NCBI RefSeq assembly: GCF_024707105.1
Contig: NZ_JANQAJ010000011.1
Coordinates: 1 to 64,000, forward strand
DNA: 64,000 bases
Direction: 5' to 3'
Source of the DNA: Devosia ginsengisoli
Lineage (GTDB): Bacteria; Pseudomonadota; Alphaproteobacteria; Rhizobiales; Devosiaceae
This document shows positions 27,608 through 36,441 of the stretch, in pieces. Under the pieces are notes generated by a model that was not told the DNA's origin, searched no databases, and worked only from the letters and a program-made list of their open reading frames with translations. Made by a program: the position numbers and the translations under genes. Within the stretch, counting starts at the first letter, position 1, and each line of letters starts with the position of its first letter.

Positions 27608-28459
27608 TCAGGTCCTCACGGGTTTCTGGTAGGCGGGGTTCCACGACAGGGTCAGCCGCTCGAGGGTGAGGGCGATGACGTCGGCCAGCTTGCCGAGCAG
27701 CGCGTAGATGACGAGCGCCAGGATCACCACGTCGGTCATCATGAATTCGCGGGCCGAATTGGCCATGTGGCCGATGCCCGACGAAGCGGCCATGGATTCG
27801 GCGACGATCAGCGTCAGCCACATGATGCCGAGCGAGAAGCGCAGGCCGACGAAGATGGAGGGCAGGGCGCCGGGGAAGATGACCTTGCGGAACAGGGTCC
27901 AGCCATTCATGCCGTAGACGCGGCCCATCTCGATCAGTTGCGGATCGACATTGCGCACGCCATGCAGCGTGTTGAGGTAGATCGGGAAGAAGACGCCGAG
28001 CGCGGTAAGGAAGAGCTTGGCCTCCTCGCCGATGCCGAACCAGAGGATGACCAGCGGGATCAGCGCCAGGTTGGGAATGGTGCGCAGCATCTGCAAAGTG
28101 GTGTCGGTCAGGGCATGGCTGAGCCGCGATATGCCGTTGGCAAGCCCGAGCAGGAAGCCGATGGAGCCTCCGACCAGCAGGCCCGAAATGGCACGCAGGG
28201 CGCTGGCCTGGATATTGACGGCCAGCTCGCCCGTGACGAGCTTGTCCCAGAAGGCCCAGACCACCTGGATGGGCGCCGGCATCAGCCGGTTGGTGATCCA
28301 GCCGAATGACGTCGCGGCCTGCCACAGCAGGACGACGGCAAGCGGCAGCAGGAAGGGCAGCAGGGCGGACGGCGATATCTGCACCGCCCGGCGGCGTGCG
28401 GGAATGCGCGGACCAGTGGGCAGGGTGATGGGCTTACCGAGTTCAGCAGCGAGGGTCAT
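27608..28459 (-). CDS. Sulfonate/nitrate/taurine-type ABC transporter permease
   Basis: 283-residue membrane protein with six predicted helices and the SsuC-type motifs (LRTIPNLALIPLVILWFGIGEEAKLF, the EAA-like loop). The start at 28459 is chosen because GGAGG lies 5 bases upstream; an upstream ATG at 28507 lacks this. It is co-transcribed with its ATPase and binding protein. Confidence 0.92.
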   Translation of the reverse strand: MTLAAELGKPITLPTGPRIPARRRAVQISPSALLPFLLPLAVVLLWQAATSFGWITNRLMPAPIQVVWAFWDKLVTGELAVNIQASALRAISGLLVGGSIGFLLGLANGISRLSHALTDTTLQMLRTIPNLALIPLVILWFGIGEEAKLFLTALGVFFPIYLNTLHGVRNVDPQLIEMGRVYGMNGWTLFRKVIFPGALPSIFVGLRFSLGIMWLTLIVAESMAASSGIGHMANSAREFMMTDVVILALVIYALLGKLADVIALTLERLTLSWNPAYQKPVRT

Positions 28460-28521
28460 GTCGGCCTCCGGTGAATGCGAGGATGGGCCGGCACCATGCC
28501 GGCCCATCGGTTGCGGCAGGT

Positions 28522-29487
28522 TCAGAGCGCGGGCGGGTACCAGACGATGTCGCTGATGGTGAGCTGGCGCGGAATGATCTTCTCGGCGAAGAAGGTGTCG
28601 GCCAGCGCCTGCTGGTAGGCGATGACCTCTTCATCGAGCGACTGGATGGCGCCCAGGTCGGCCCCCTTGCGGCCCAGGGTGATGCGGGTGATCGGCACCG
28701 GCACGCCGGTCGAGGCCGAGATGGTTTCGGCGGTGGCGTCGAGGTCCGACTGCGCGGCCGTACCCACTTTGCGCAGTTCGTCGATGACTTCTGCAACGAT
28801 GGTCGGGTTGTCCCTGGCATAGGCGCCATTGGCCTGGAGGAAGCCCCAGGAATCGACGATCCCCTCGGTCGTGGCCAGCACGCGGGTCTCGGGGTCCTGC
28901 GCGGCAATGGCGTAATAGGGATCCCAGATGACCCAGGCGTCGATCTGGTTGTTGGCGAAGGCCGGTGCGGCATCGGGCGGGCCAAGATCGAGCGGGGTGA
29001 TGTCGGCCAGCGTCAGGTCGGCGCTGCGCAGGGCGGCGAGGATGAAATTATGCGAGCTGGAGCCGCGCTTGAAGGCCACTCGCTTGCCCTTGAGATCGGC
29101 CAGCGACTGGATGGGCGAGTCCTGCTTGACCAGGATGGCCGAGCCATCGAGGCTCCCCGGCGTGGCCGCGACATAGACGAGGTCGCCGCCGGCCGCGTGG
29201 GCGAAGAGCGGCGGCACGTCGCCGGTCGAACCGAAGTCGATGGCATTGGCGCCCAAAGCTTCGAGCAGCGGCGGGCCGGAGGTGAATTCGGCCCAGGTGA
29301 CGGAGATGCCGCGCGGGGCGAGCCGCGCCTCGATGGCGCCGCTGGTCTTGGCGAGGGCAAATGTGCCGCCCTTCTGCCAGCCGATGCGGAATTCGGTGGC
29401 TGTGTCCTGCGCGCGGCCTGTTGTCGGCAGGGCGAGCGCGGCAGCGGCGCCGGCAAAGAGGGGGAAGGTCTGTCTGCGGGTAAACAT
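28522..29487 (-). CDS. Aliphatic sulfonate-type ABC transporter substrate-binding protein
   Basis: 321-residue SsuA/TauA-like periplasmic protein. The N-terminus MFTRRQTFPLFAGAAAALAL has two arginines before the hydrophobic stretch, loosely like a Tat signal, and cleavage near TTGRAQD. Conserved segments include FRIGWQKGGTFALAKTSG, DFGSTGDVPP and KRVAFKRGSSSHNF. The start at 29487 has GGAG just upstream. Located between an FMN reductase and the permease, it should bind an organosulfur compound such as a sulfonate. Confidence 0.9.
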   Translation of the reverse strand: MFTRRQTFPLFAGAAAALALPTTGRAQDTATEFRIGWQKGGTFALAKTSGAIEARLAPRGISVTWAEFTSGPPLLEALGANAIDFGSTGDVPPLFAHAAGGDLVYVAATPGSLDGSAILVKQDSPIQSLADLKGKRVAFKRGSSSHNFILAALRSADLTLADITPLDLGPPDAAPAFANNQIDAWVIWDPYYAIAAQDPETRVLATTEGIVDSWGFLQANGAYARDNPTIVAEVIDELRKVGTAAQSDLDATAETISASTGVPVPITRITLGRKGADLGAIQSLDEEVIAYQQALADTFFAEKIIPRQLTISDIVWYPPAL

Positions 29488-29509
29488 GGGGAGGCTCCGT
29501 TGGGAAAGG

Positions 29510-30076
29510 TCAGGCGCTCTGCGCCACGAGATCGGCATTGCGGACGGCGGCGAGGCGCCAGCCCAGTTCATCCACGACCCGCTCGATGCGGGACTTGAGA
29601 TTGACGCTGGTCGGCTGGTAGTCGGCGAAATCGGCTTCGGTGGCGTAGATGCCGGTCGAGAGGATGTCGGCCGAGAAGAAGGCGAAGAGCGGCCGCAACC
29701 CGTGATCGACCACCAGCGCATGGCGCTCGCTGCCGCCGGTGGCGGTCAGCACCACCGGCTTGTCCTTGAGCGCCTTGGGGTCGATCAGGTCGAACAGGTG
29801 CTTGAACAGGCCCGTATAGGTGCCCTTGTAGACGGGCGAACCGACCACCAGCGCATCGGCATTGGTGATGGTGTCGATCAGGTCCACCAGGTCGGGCGGC
29901 GCCTGGCGCGGGTCGAGCGTGGCGCCGAGCGAAGGGTGGATATCGACCAGGTCATAGATGGTGGTGCGGGCGCCGCTGCGCTGGGCCGTGGTCTCGACGA
30001 TGGTCTCGACCAGGCTCTTGGTGCGCGAGGGCAGCGAGGACGAACCGGCAAAGCCGACGATATGAAGCTGGCTCAT
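29510..30076 (-). CDS. NAD(P)H-dependent FMN reductase (SsuE/MsuE type)
   Basis: 188-residue flavodoxin-like reductase. The GFAGSSSLPSRTKSL loop near the N-terminus and the VVGSPVYKGTYTGLFKHLFD block are those of SsuE/MsuE flavin reductases. It supplies reduced FMN to the two-component monooxygenase encoded immediately upstream, whose stop overlaps its start (ATGA). The pairing supports desulfurisation of a sulfonate or sulfone under sulfur limitation. Confidence 0.92.
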   Translation of the reverse strand: MSQLHIVGFAGSSSLPSRTKSLVETIVETTAQRSGARTTIYDLVDIHPSLGATLDPRQAPPDLVDLIDTITNADALVVGSPVYKGTYTGLFKHLFDLIDPKALKDKPVVLTATGGSERHALVVDHGLRPLFAFFSADILSTGIYATEADFADYQPTSVNLKSRIERVVDELGWRLAAVRNADLVAQSA

Positions 30077-31437
30077 GATGCACTCCGCTGCTGGCTGGCG
30101 CGAGCGACGAAGCGGTTGACCGGGCGTTCGAGCCCCAGATTTTCGCGCAGGGTCGCGCCCTCGTATTCGGTGCGGTAGAGGCCGCGCTTCTGCAGGATCG
30201 GCACCACCTGCTCGACGAAATCGGTGAGGCCGGTGGGCAGCACGGGCGGCATGATGTTGAAGCCATCGGCCGCGCCATTGACGAACCAGTCCTCAAGGGC
30301 ATCCGCCACCTGTTCGGGCGTGCCGACATAGGTGCGGTGACCGCGGGCGGTGGCCAGCGACAGGTAGAGCTGGCGCAGGGTGAGGCCGGTGCTGGCGAGG
30401 TCGGAGACCAGCTTGAGGCGGCTCTTGTTGAGCTCGGTATCGGTCGGCAGCGGCGGGGCGACATCGTCCAGCGAATAGCCGGAGAGATCGACGCCCACAT
30501 AATATTGCTTGAGGATGCCCCAGGCGATGGAGGGGTGGACCAGCGACTGGATGAACTCGTAGTTCTCCTGCGCCTCGGCCTCGGTACCACCAAGCACCGG
30601 GAACAGGCCCGGCATGATCAGCAACTGCTCGGGCCGGCGGCCGTATTTGGCGAGGCGCCCCTTGATGTCGGAATAGAATTCCTGCCCGTCGGCCAAAGTC
30701 TGGTTGGCAGTGAAGATCACCTCGGCAGTGCGGGCGGCCAGGTTCCGCCCGGCCTCGGAGGCGCCGGCCTGCACGACGACCGGCCGTCCCTGCGGCGAGC
30801 GGGCGACATTGAGCGGCCCGGCGACATCGAAGAACTGGCCGTGGTGGTCGACCTTGTGGACCTTGCCGGGGTCAAGGAAAATGCCCGACTGCTTGTCCAC
30901 GATCAGCGCATCGTCCTCGTAGCTGTCCCAGAGGTCGAGCACGAGATCGACCACTTCCTCGGCCCGCTCGTAGCGATTGGCATGCGCGGGGTGGCCGGCG
31001 ATGGAGAAATTCTTCGACACGTCCGCGGCTGTCGTCACCACGTTCCAGGCGGCACGGCCCTTGCTGATATGGTCGAGCGAGGCGAATTTGCGCGCCAGGA
31101 GATAGGGGTCCTCATAGGTGGTCGAGGCGGTGGCGACGAAGCCGATATTGCTGGTCACCTGCGACAGCGCCGACCACAGGGTCACCGGCTCGAAATGGGC
31201 GGAATGGCTGACGCGGGAGCGGATTTCGGGGTCCTTGTCGCCGTCCCAGCCGGCTGGGCTGTCCGCCACGAAGACCAGGTCGAACAGGCCCTTTTCGGCC
31301 GTCTGCGCCAGGTCGCGATAGTGATCGATATTGTGCCCCGCATCGGCCTGGGCATCGGGGTGACGCCAGGCCGCGACGTGGTGGCCCGTTGCCATGATGA
31401 AGGCGCCGAGTCGTATCTTCCGGGTTGTCTCGCTCAT
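30073..31437 (-). CDS. LLM-class FMNH2-dependent monooxygenase (NtaA/DszA group)
   Basis: 454-residue bacterial luciferase-like TIM barrel of the NtaA/SnaA/DszA subgroup, longer than SsuD. Family segments include LGAFIMATGHHVAAWRHPDA, LVFVADSP, GFVATASTTYEDPYLLARKF and GRAAWNVVT. It would use FMNH2 from the adjoining reductase to oxygenate an organosulfur compound or related chelate-like substrate. The start at 31437 follows GAGAGG; a longer frame upstream has no better site. It is the first gene of the operon, which continues with reductase, binding protein, permease, ATPase and a small protein. Confidence 0.92.
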   Translation of the reverse strand: MSETTRKIRLGAFIMATGHHVAAWRHPDAQADAGHNIDHYRDLAQTAEKGLFDLVFVADSPAGWDGDKDPEIRSRVSHSAHFEPVTLWSALSQVTSNIGFVATASTTYEDPYLLARKFASLDHISKGRAAWNVVTTAADVSKNFSIAGHPAHANRYERAEEVVDLVLDLWDSYEDDALIVDKQSGIFLDPGKVHKVDHHGQFFDVAGPLNVARSPQGRPVVVQAGASEAGRNLAARTAEVIFTANQTLADGQEFYSDIKGRLAKYGRRPEQLLIMPGLFPVLGGTEAEAQENYEFIQSLVHPSIAWGILKQYYVGVDLSGYSLDDVAPPLPTDTELNKSRLKLVSDLASTGLTLRQLYLSLATARGHRTYVGTPEQVADALEDWFVNGAADGFNIMPPVLPTGLTDFVEQVVPILQKRGLYRTEYEGATLRENLGLERPVNRFVARASQQRSAS

Positions 31438-31678
31438 CTCTCGACCTCTCGCTGTTAGCCGCGCCCATTGAGAGCGCACCCTCATTTGGCGCTAACTCTA
31501 GTGGTTTAGTCGAGTATAGATTTTTGCCTTGTTGGCCCGCTTTGCAGTTTTGTGTTTTCCCATGCGCCGGACCGGCAGGTGCTGATTTTCGGGGTAAGCC
31601 TTCCACGGCCAGATGCTGTTCGGCGAACAGGTCAATGGCGAAGCGGCCGAAGCGGCTTGACTTAAAATATGCATGAAG

Positions 31679-31690
31679 ATACATATGTAT
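31679..31690. promoter_or_regulatory. 12-bp palindrome at the ArsR gene start
   Basis: ATACATATGTAT is a perfect palindrome ending on the first bases of the ArsR coding region. It suits an autoregulatory operator of the type bound by ArsR dimers. No separate Shine-Dalgarno is visible, so the mRNA may be nearly leaderless. Confidence 0.5.
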
Positions 31691-32030
31691 GATGATGCAA
31701 CAGAGCATATTCCAGACATTGGCCGACCCCACGCGGTTTCGCATCGTCGCAGCGCTGGCGGATGGCGAGCAGGCCGTGGGTGACCTGGTTCGCGCCGTCG
31801 ATATCGATCAGTCCGGCGTTTCGCGGCACCTGCGAATTTTGGGCGAAGCGGGCTTCGTCACGATGCGGCCCGATGGCGCGCGGCGCCTCTATTCGCTCCG
31901 GCCCGAGCCATTCCAGGCGATCGACGAATGGGTGCGGACCTATCGCAAGCTTTGGGAAGGCCGGCTCGATCGGTTCGACGCCGCCTTGCTGCGAAAGTCC
32001 GGCGCGCGGCAACACGAGGGGAAGAAGTGA
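31689..32030 (+). CDS. ArsR family winged-helix regulator
   Basis: 113-residue regulator with the ArsR helix-turn-helix (LADPTRFRIVAAL, VGDLVRAVDIDQSGVSRHLRIL) and a wing with GARRLYSL. Metal-binding cysteines are absent, as in the non-metal ArsR proteins usually paired with SRPBCC genes. The gene begins with three consecutive ATG codons (31689, 31692, 31695) overlapping the palindrome; I use the first. It overlaps the next gene by one base in ATGA fashion. Confidence 0.9.
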   Translation: MMMQQSIFQTLADPTRFRIVAALADGEQAVGDLVRAVDIDQSGVSRHLRILGEAGFVTMRPDGARRLYSLRPEPFQAIDEWVRTYRKLWEGRLDRFDAALLRKSGARQHEGKK

Positions 32031-32545
32031 TGGTACAGGCCAGCGAGCCCAGGGCGGGTACGATCAGGCTGGAGCGGGTCTACGACGCGTCGATCGAGGA
32101 CGTCTGGGCGCTGTGGACGACGAAGGAAGGGCTCGAGCAGTGGTTCGCGCCCGAGGGCATGCGCTTCGAGGTGTCGGTCCTCGATCTGCGGGTCGGTGGT
32201 ACCTTCGATCATGTGATGACGGCGGTGGGTGCCGAGCAGGTCGCCTATATGGCGAACCTCAACAGGCCATCGATGGCGCGGGTGAGCGGTCGATTCGTCG
32301 ATATTGTGCCCCATCGGCGCCTGCGGATTCGCTTCGACATCGACTTCGTGCCGGGCGTCGAGTCGTATCCCTACGACATGATGGTCGAGCTCCACACCGA
32401 GGCCGGGCGCGTCCGGATGGTCCTGACGGCCGATCGCCACCCGGACGCCGAGATGACGCGCGGCGCCATCATCGGACTGACCAGCCAGTTGCAGCGATTT
32501 GACCTGGCCATAGCGGCACGGGCAGCAAAGGAGCAACGACCGTAA
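32030..32545 (+). CDS. SRPBCC (AHSA1-like) domain protein
   Basis: 171-residue START-like lipid- or ligand-binding fold. It opens with the family pattern RVYDASIEDVWALWTTKEGLEQWFAPEG. A conserved helix-grip C-terminal helix (MTRGAIIGLTSQLQRFDLAI) closes the domain. It is coupled to the ArsR gene upstream and shares its start with the stop of that gene. ArsR-SRPBCC pairs are common; the ligand is unknown. Confidence 0.88.
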   Translation: MVQASEPRAGTIRLERVYDASIEDVWALWTTKEGLEQWFAPEGMRFEVSVLDLRVGGTFDHVMTAVGAEQVAYMANLNRPSMARVSGRFVDIVPHRRLRIRFDIDFVPGVESYPYDMMVELHTEAGRVRMVLTADRHPDAEMTRGAIIGLTSQLQRFDLAIAARAAKEQRP

Positions 32546-33117
32546 TGCGACCTCTTCTCTACTCCATCAACGTCACGCTCGATGGCTGCGTCCACCACAA
32601 TGCCGTGCCAACCGACGAGACACTGCTGCGGGAACAGTTGCAGGCAACGCATCGCCATGCCACCGAGACCATCGCCCGGGCCGATGCCCTGCTGTTCGGC
32701 CGCACCACCTATGAGATGATGGAAGGCGCGTGGCGGCTGGCTACGCGGACCACGCCGCCGGCCGACTGGCAAATGCCTTTCGCGCGCACCATCGACGCGA
32801 TGAAGAAATACGTCGTTTCCAGCACGCTCGGCCGGGTCGACTGGAATGCGGAGCTTGTGAGCGGAAACCTGGGCGAGGCGGTACAGAAGCTCAAGCAGCA
32901 GCCGGGCAAGGCGCTTTTCACAGGCGGCGTGAAGCTCCCGCTGGCGCTGGCGGAGCTGGGCCTGATCGATGAGTACGAATTCGTCGTGCAGCCCAGGCTT
33001 GCCGGCCATGGGCCCACATTGTTTGCCGGGCTCTCCAAATATGTCGAGTTGAAGCTCATCGACCGGAAGGAACTCAGTTCGGGCGCCGTGGCGCTGCGCT
33101 ATGAGCCTAGAAGGTAA
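32545..33117 (+). CDS. Dihydrofolate reductase-like (RibD C-terminal) protein
   Basis: 190 residues of the RibD_C/DHFR fold. It begins MRPLLYSINVTLDGCVHHNA, contains the NADPH-site segment ALLFGRTTYEMM and ends with a TGGVKLPLALAELGLIDEY block. The start overlaps the SRPBCC stop as TAATG, completing a three-gene operon. These stand-alone proteins are oxidoreductases of unknown substrate and should not be called folA. Confidence 0.88.
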   Translation: MRPLLYSINVTLDGCVHHNAVPTDETLLREQLQATHRHATETIARADALLFGRTTYEMMEGAWRLATRTTPPADWQMPFARTIDAMKKYVVSSTLGRVDWNAELVSGNLGEAVQKLKQQPGKALFTGGVKLPLALAELGLIDEYEFVVQPRLAGHGPTLFAGLSKYVELKLIDRKELSSGAVALRYEPRR

Positions 33118-33173
33118 CGCGTGAGCCGCGACCTTGAACCGGCATCTGGCGCCGGGCGGCGATATCGCTTGGC

Positions 33174-34904
33174 CTAGATCGGCATGCGATATCCAAAGAA
33201 TTCATGGTCCTCGTTGTAGCCCCCTTGACCGGCACCAAGGTCCTTGAAATCCTCAACGAACTCGATGGCCTCGATCCACTTGACCATCTTGAACCCGAGC
33301 TCGTTCTCGCAACGCAGCCGCAATGGCGCGCCATGGAGCACCGGCAAGGGCTGCCCGTTCATTTCGTAAGCGAGTAGCGTCAATGCGTGGCGCATGTTGC
33401 CGAGCTTGTGGACGTCGTAGTAGCGGCCGCCATCGCTGCCATCCGCCAGCGAATAGAACACGGCATAGCGCGCTTCGGGTTTTGGCTGCACCAGCTCCAG
33501 GATGTGGCGCATGGGAACACCGCTCCATTTGGCGACGCCCGACCAGCCCTGAATGCAGAAATGCGTGGTGATCTGGTCTTGCCTCGGCATGGCCTTCAAC
33601 TCGGCAAGCGACAGGGTTTGAGGATTATCGACCAAGCCGTCGATCCTCAGTCGGTAACCCTCGAAATTGCCCGCGACGAGCGCATCATATTCCGCGGAAT
33701 TGGGCATGGTCCCGTTGGGCCAGAAGTGGGGGGAAATATCCTTCTCGGTCAGTTGCGATCTCGGATCGAACCATTCTGCCAGGCCCTTGAGCCAGCCGAC
33801 CATGACGCGACCAATCTTTTGCACGAGGCGGGCATTGTTGAGCGTGAAGGGTGACGCCCAGAGCCAGCAGGTGGCGAGAATCATCATGGCGATGAGAAAC
33901 AGCCAGAAGCCGGTCCAGGAGCCATCATCGAGGCCGGCGAACATCCGGTTGGTGTTGGCGCGCAGGCCGGTGATCAAGACCAGCGCGCCATGGATGAGGA
34001 TGAACGCCACAAACCACAGGAACGAGATGAAGTGGATAGAGCGCGCCACCTGACGGTTGATAACCTTGCCGATCCAGCCGAGCCGGTTCGAAATGGCTGG
34101 TCCCTGCAGCAGCCCCGTGACGATCGAGACAGGCGCCGCAATGAAGACGGTCACGAAATAGGTAAGTTGCTGGAGCGAGTTATACCGCGTCCATCCCTGT
34201 TCGGCGGGAAAGTCGAGCGAGGCATATTGGATGGCGGTCGACAGCGCATTGGGAAAAACCTCCCAGGTCGTCGGGACGATCCGCTGCCACTGGTCGGTGG
34301 CAAAAATCAGGGCATAAAAGGCGATGCCGTTCAGCAGCCAGAGCAGGTTGACGGAAAAATGCCACCAGCGCGCCAGACCAAGAGTATGCCGCAATCCGGG
34401 AATGCCCAGCCAGGTCGGCAAGGTGACCGCGTCGTCCTTGGCGGTCCACACCCTGTCCTTTGGCACATCGGACTGGAACCGGAACCATTCCGTTCCAGGC
34501 GTGCTGTCACGCTTCCAGTAGAGGCGCGGGTGATCGGCGAGGATCTGCAGGCCTGCCCGCATGATGAACAGCATGAAAAACATGTTGAGGAAATGCTGCA
34601 GCCTCAGCCACCAGGGAAAGCCCGACGTCACTGGTGGCGTTGAAGATGCCACCCCGGGATAGGTGGCAAGGAACGCCTCGACGCTCGCAAGTTCGCGCAA
34701 GGCCTGGGCGCATGCGATCATGATCAAAAGCAGGGCCGCGCCAATCGGCAGCAGCCAGAGCAGGTTGAACCAGCGTCTGCCGATCCGGATATGGGGCAGC
34801 GTTCCAGATCTTGGAGGCAGCCAGTGATTTAGCCTGACCCGGTCATCGGCCGGGCTCAGGGATTTGGCGAGGGGGTCGTGCTCCGGCTTCGGCGCAGCAG
34901 TCAT
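33174..34904 (-). CDS. Cytochrome b-type membrane domain fused to molybdopterin (sulfite oxidase family) domain
   Basis: 576 residues in two parts. Residues ~40-390 hold at least five membrane helices with His residues placed as in cytochrome b561-type di-haem domains (LRLQHFLNMFFMLFIMRAG, ARWWHFSVNLLW, SIHFISFLWFVAFILIHGA). Residues ~410-576 are a sulfite oxidase-type Mo-cofactor domain. The Mo ligand is Cys450 in HFCIQGWSGVAKWSGV, and there is a C-terminal HGAPLRLRCENELGFKMVKW block. No Tat signal is visible at the N-terminus. The start at 34904 lies just after the CPBP stop with no good Shine-Dalgarno, suggesting coupling. Electrons from substrate would pass directly to the quinone pool; the substrate is unknown. 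Confidence 0.85.
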   Translation of the reverse strand: MTAAPKPEHDPLAKSLSPADDRVRLNHWLPPRSGTLPHIRIGRRWFNLLWLLPIGAALLLIMIACAQALRELASVEAFLATYPGVASSTPPVTSGFPWWLRLQHFLNMFFMLFIMRAGLQILADHPRLYWKRDSTPGTEWFRFQSDVPKDRVWTAKDDAVTLPTWLGIPGLRHTLGLARWWHFSVNLLWLLNGIAFYALIFATDQWQRIVPTTWEVFPNALSTAIQYASLDFPAEQGWTRYNSLQQLTYFVTVFIAAPVSIVTGLLQGPAISNRLGWIGKVINRQVARSIHFISFLWFVAFILIHGALVLITGLRANTNRMFAGLDDGSWTGFWLFLIAMMILATCWLWASPFTLNNARLVQKIGRVMVGWLKGLAEWFDPRSQLTEKDISPHFWPNGTMPNSAEYDALVAGNFEGYRLRIDGLVDNPQTLSLAELKAMPRQDQITTHFCIQGWSGVAKWSGVPMRHILELVQPKPEARYAVFYSLADGSDGGRYYDVHKLGNMRHALTLLAYEMNGQPLPVLHGAPLRLRCENELGFKMVKWIEAIEFVEDFKDLGAGQGGYNEDHEFFGYRMPI

Positions 34905-34908
34905 GGAT

Positions 34909-35655
34909 TTAGCCAGTTGTGCCGATGGGAACATGCCCGGCAAGGCCGCCCAGCAGCATGGGCAGGAAGAATTCCGTCCAGTCATTGACGACGTGGGCGC
35001 CGGCCGAGACCCACAGATTGCGGGTGAGAAGGAAAGCGGCGGTGAGGACGAGGCGCGCCGTACCGATGCCCCCGAAGCACTGGATGAAGTTCCAGTTATA
35101 GGTCGGCAAGTGAACCGCAGCGAACCAGGCCGTCGACAGAATGACGGCGATGACGAGGCCGACGCGGCGCGACAGGCCGAAATGGCGCACACAGAGCCAG
35201 AGTATGGCGAGCAGCGGGAGGATGGTCATCAGTTCCTCGCCGACCAACTGGATGGCGGTGCGGACCAGAAACGCCACCAGGTCCACACCCCCGATTTTGG
35301 CAAGAACGCCGGCGGTGGGATTGGCGCTCATGTCAGTGATCTGGAAAAGCACCAGACCGACAGCGAAGGACGCGGCGAGGGTCAGGAGCCCAAAGCCGAT
35401 AGCCAGGCCGAATTCCTTCAGGCCGAAACGCCGGAACAAAGCATTCTGGTGGCCACCGCTGACCAGAGCCAATGTCAATAATGGCAGGCCGGTATAGACG
35501 ATGGGCGTGATCAGACTGAGCGGAAACGTTGCGAAGGGCAATGTTATCAGCAGGGTGAAAGCGACACCGACCGCAGCCACGATGGCCAGCCAGCCGAGCG
35601 GCCCTATCTCCACGGGGCTGCCGTTGTAGTATGGATAGTCAATCGTCGTGCCCAT
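34909..35655 (-). CDS. CPBP family membrane protein (CAAX protease-like)
   Basis: 248-residue protein with about seven hydrophobic helices. It has the Glu-Glu motif in VGEELMT, a second motif around AAVHLPTYN and a third in HVVND, as in CPBP/Rce1-type intramembrane proteases. The Arg that usually closes the first motif is missing. The start at 35655 is preferred over 35715. The gene lies 4 bases upstream of the cytochrome-molybdopterin fusion, so the two are likely co-expressed. It may be a protease or an immunity-like membrane factor. Confidence 0.82.
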   Translation of the reverse strand: MGTTIDYPYYNGSPVEIGPLGWLAIVAAVGVAFTLLITLPFATFPLSLITPIVYTGLPLLTLALVSGGHQNALFRRFGLKEFGLAIGFGLLTLAASFAVGLVLFQITDMSANPTAGVLAKIGGVDLVAFLVRTAIQLVGEELMTILPLLAILWLCVRHFGLSRRVGLVIAVILSTAWFAAVHLPTYNWNFIQCFGGIGTARLVLTAAFLLTRNLWVSAGAHVVNDWTEFFLPMLLGGLAGHVPIGTTG

Positions 35656-35721
35656 GTGCCCCCAGGCTGAGCGAATTACGCGAACAAGACTCCCCTGATG
35701 AGGAGGCTGTCTCACCTTCGA

Positions 35722-36441
35722 CTAGTTCAGCGAATCGAAGCTTCCATCAAGGGCAAACCAGCAATTGAAGAAGGTCGTCTCGCCATCGCGGTCGTAATAG
35801 CCCTGGGTTACATAACGACTGCCGCTCTGGAACGCCGCGTTGACGGTTATCTCCTGCGGACGCACGCCAAATTCCGCCGAGGCCTCGCCGGCGCAAAAGC
35901 GGGGCATCTGGCTCATGTCGAGTTGCGATGGAGTGCCGTTGGAAGGCGGCGTTACCGGCCGCGGTGCGGCTGGCGTGGTTTGTTGCACCGCAGCGTTTTC
36001 GACGTAGAACGTCAGATCATAATTGGCCGTTTCACCCCGGCGCGCGGCATTGCGCATCAGGTAAACGTCGACGATGTAGTTGCCGCTCGATGGCACCACG
36101 AATGATGTTCCATTGCCCGAGATCGAGCCATTATAGAGGGCTTGGCTGGCGCCCGGGGCCGTGATGTTGAAATAGTTGCTCGCATTATCGGTATCGAGCT
36201 GCACATCCATCACCTGGCCCGCCGATACGCCGACGCTGTAGCGGACGCTTTCGTCACCGGTAATGCTGCCCTCGATGGTCGTGCCAGAGCTGCCGCGGGG
36301 GAATCTGACTGTCTCAGTATGAACCTGCGCCAATGCCGGTGTGAGCGCTGAACCGATCAGAAGGGCTGATAGGATGCCGACCTTGATGAAATTGCGTGAA
36401 CTCCATTTGCGCCAGTCAAAAACACACTCGGACTGTGTCAC
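35722..36441 (-). CDS. Secreted PliG-like / PPC-fold protein
   Basis: About 239 residues if it starts at the GTG at 36441, which has no convincing ribosome binding site; the start is uncertain. A signal peptide (VGILSALLIGSALTPALA) precedes a beta-sandwich region (about 45-150) with SNYFNITAPG, YIVDVYLMRNAARRGETANY and YDLTFYV. These strongly recall PliG-type inhibitors of g-type lysozyme and pre-peptidase domains. After a Pro/Gln/Thr linker, a C-terminal module with two Cys (RFCAGEASAEFGV, FFNCWFALDG) recurs in Hyphomicrobiales exported proteins. Periplasmic lysozyme defence is plausible but inferred. Confidence 0.7.
   Translation of the reverse strand: MTQSECVFDWRKWSSRNFIKVGILSALLIGSALTPALAQVHTETVRFPRGSSGTTIEGSITGDESVRYSVGVSAGQVMDVQLDTDNASNYFNITAPGASQALYNGSISGNGTSFVVPSSGNYIVDVYLMRNAARRGETANYDLTFYVENAAVQQTTPAAPRPVTPPSNGTPSQLDMSQMPRFCAGEASAEFGVRPQEITVNAAFQSGSRYVTQGYYDRDGETTFFNCWFALDGSFDSLN

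Noticed and set aside
29485-29520. Tat export of the sulfonate-binding protein
   Set aside because: Two Arg residues are present but the following positions (QTF) do not match the consensus well, so a standard Sec signal is equally likely.
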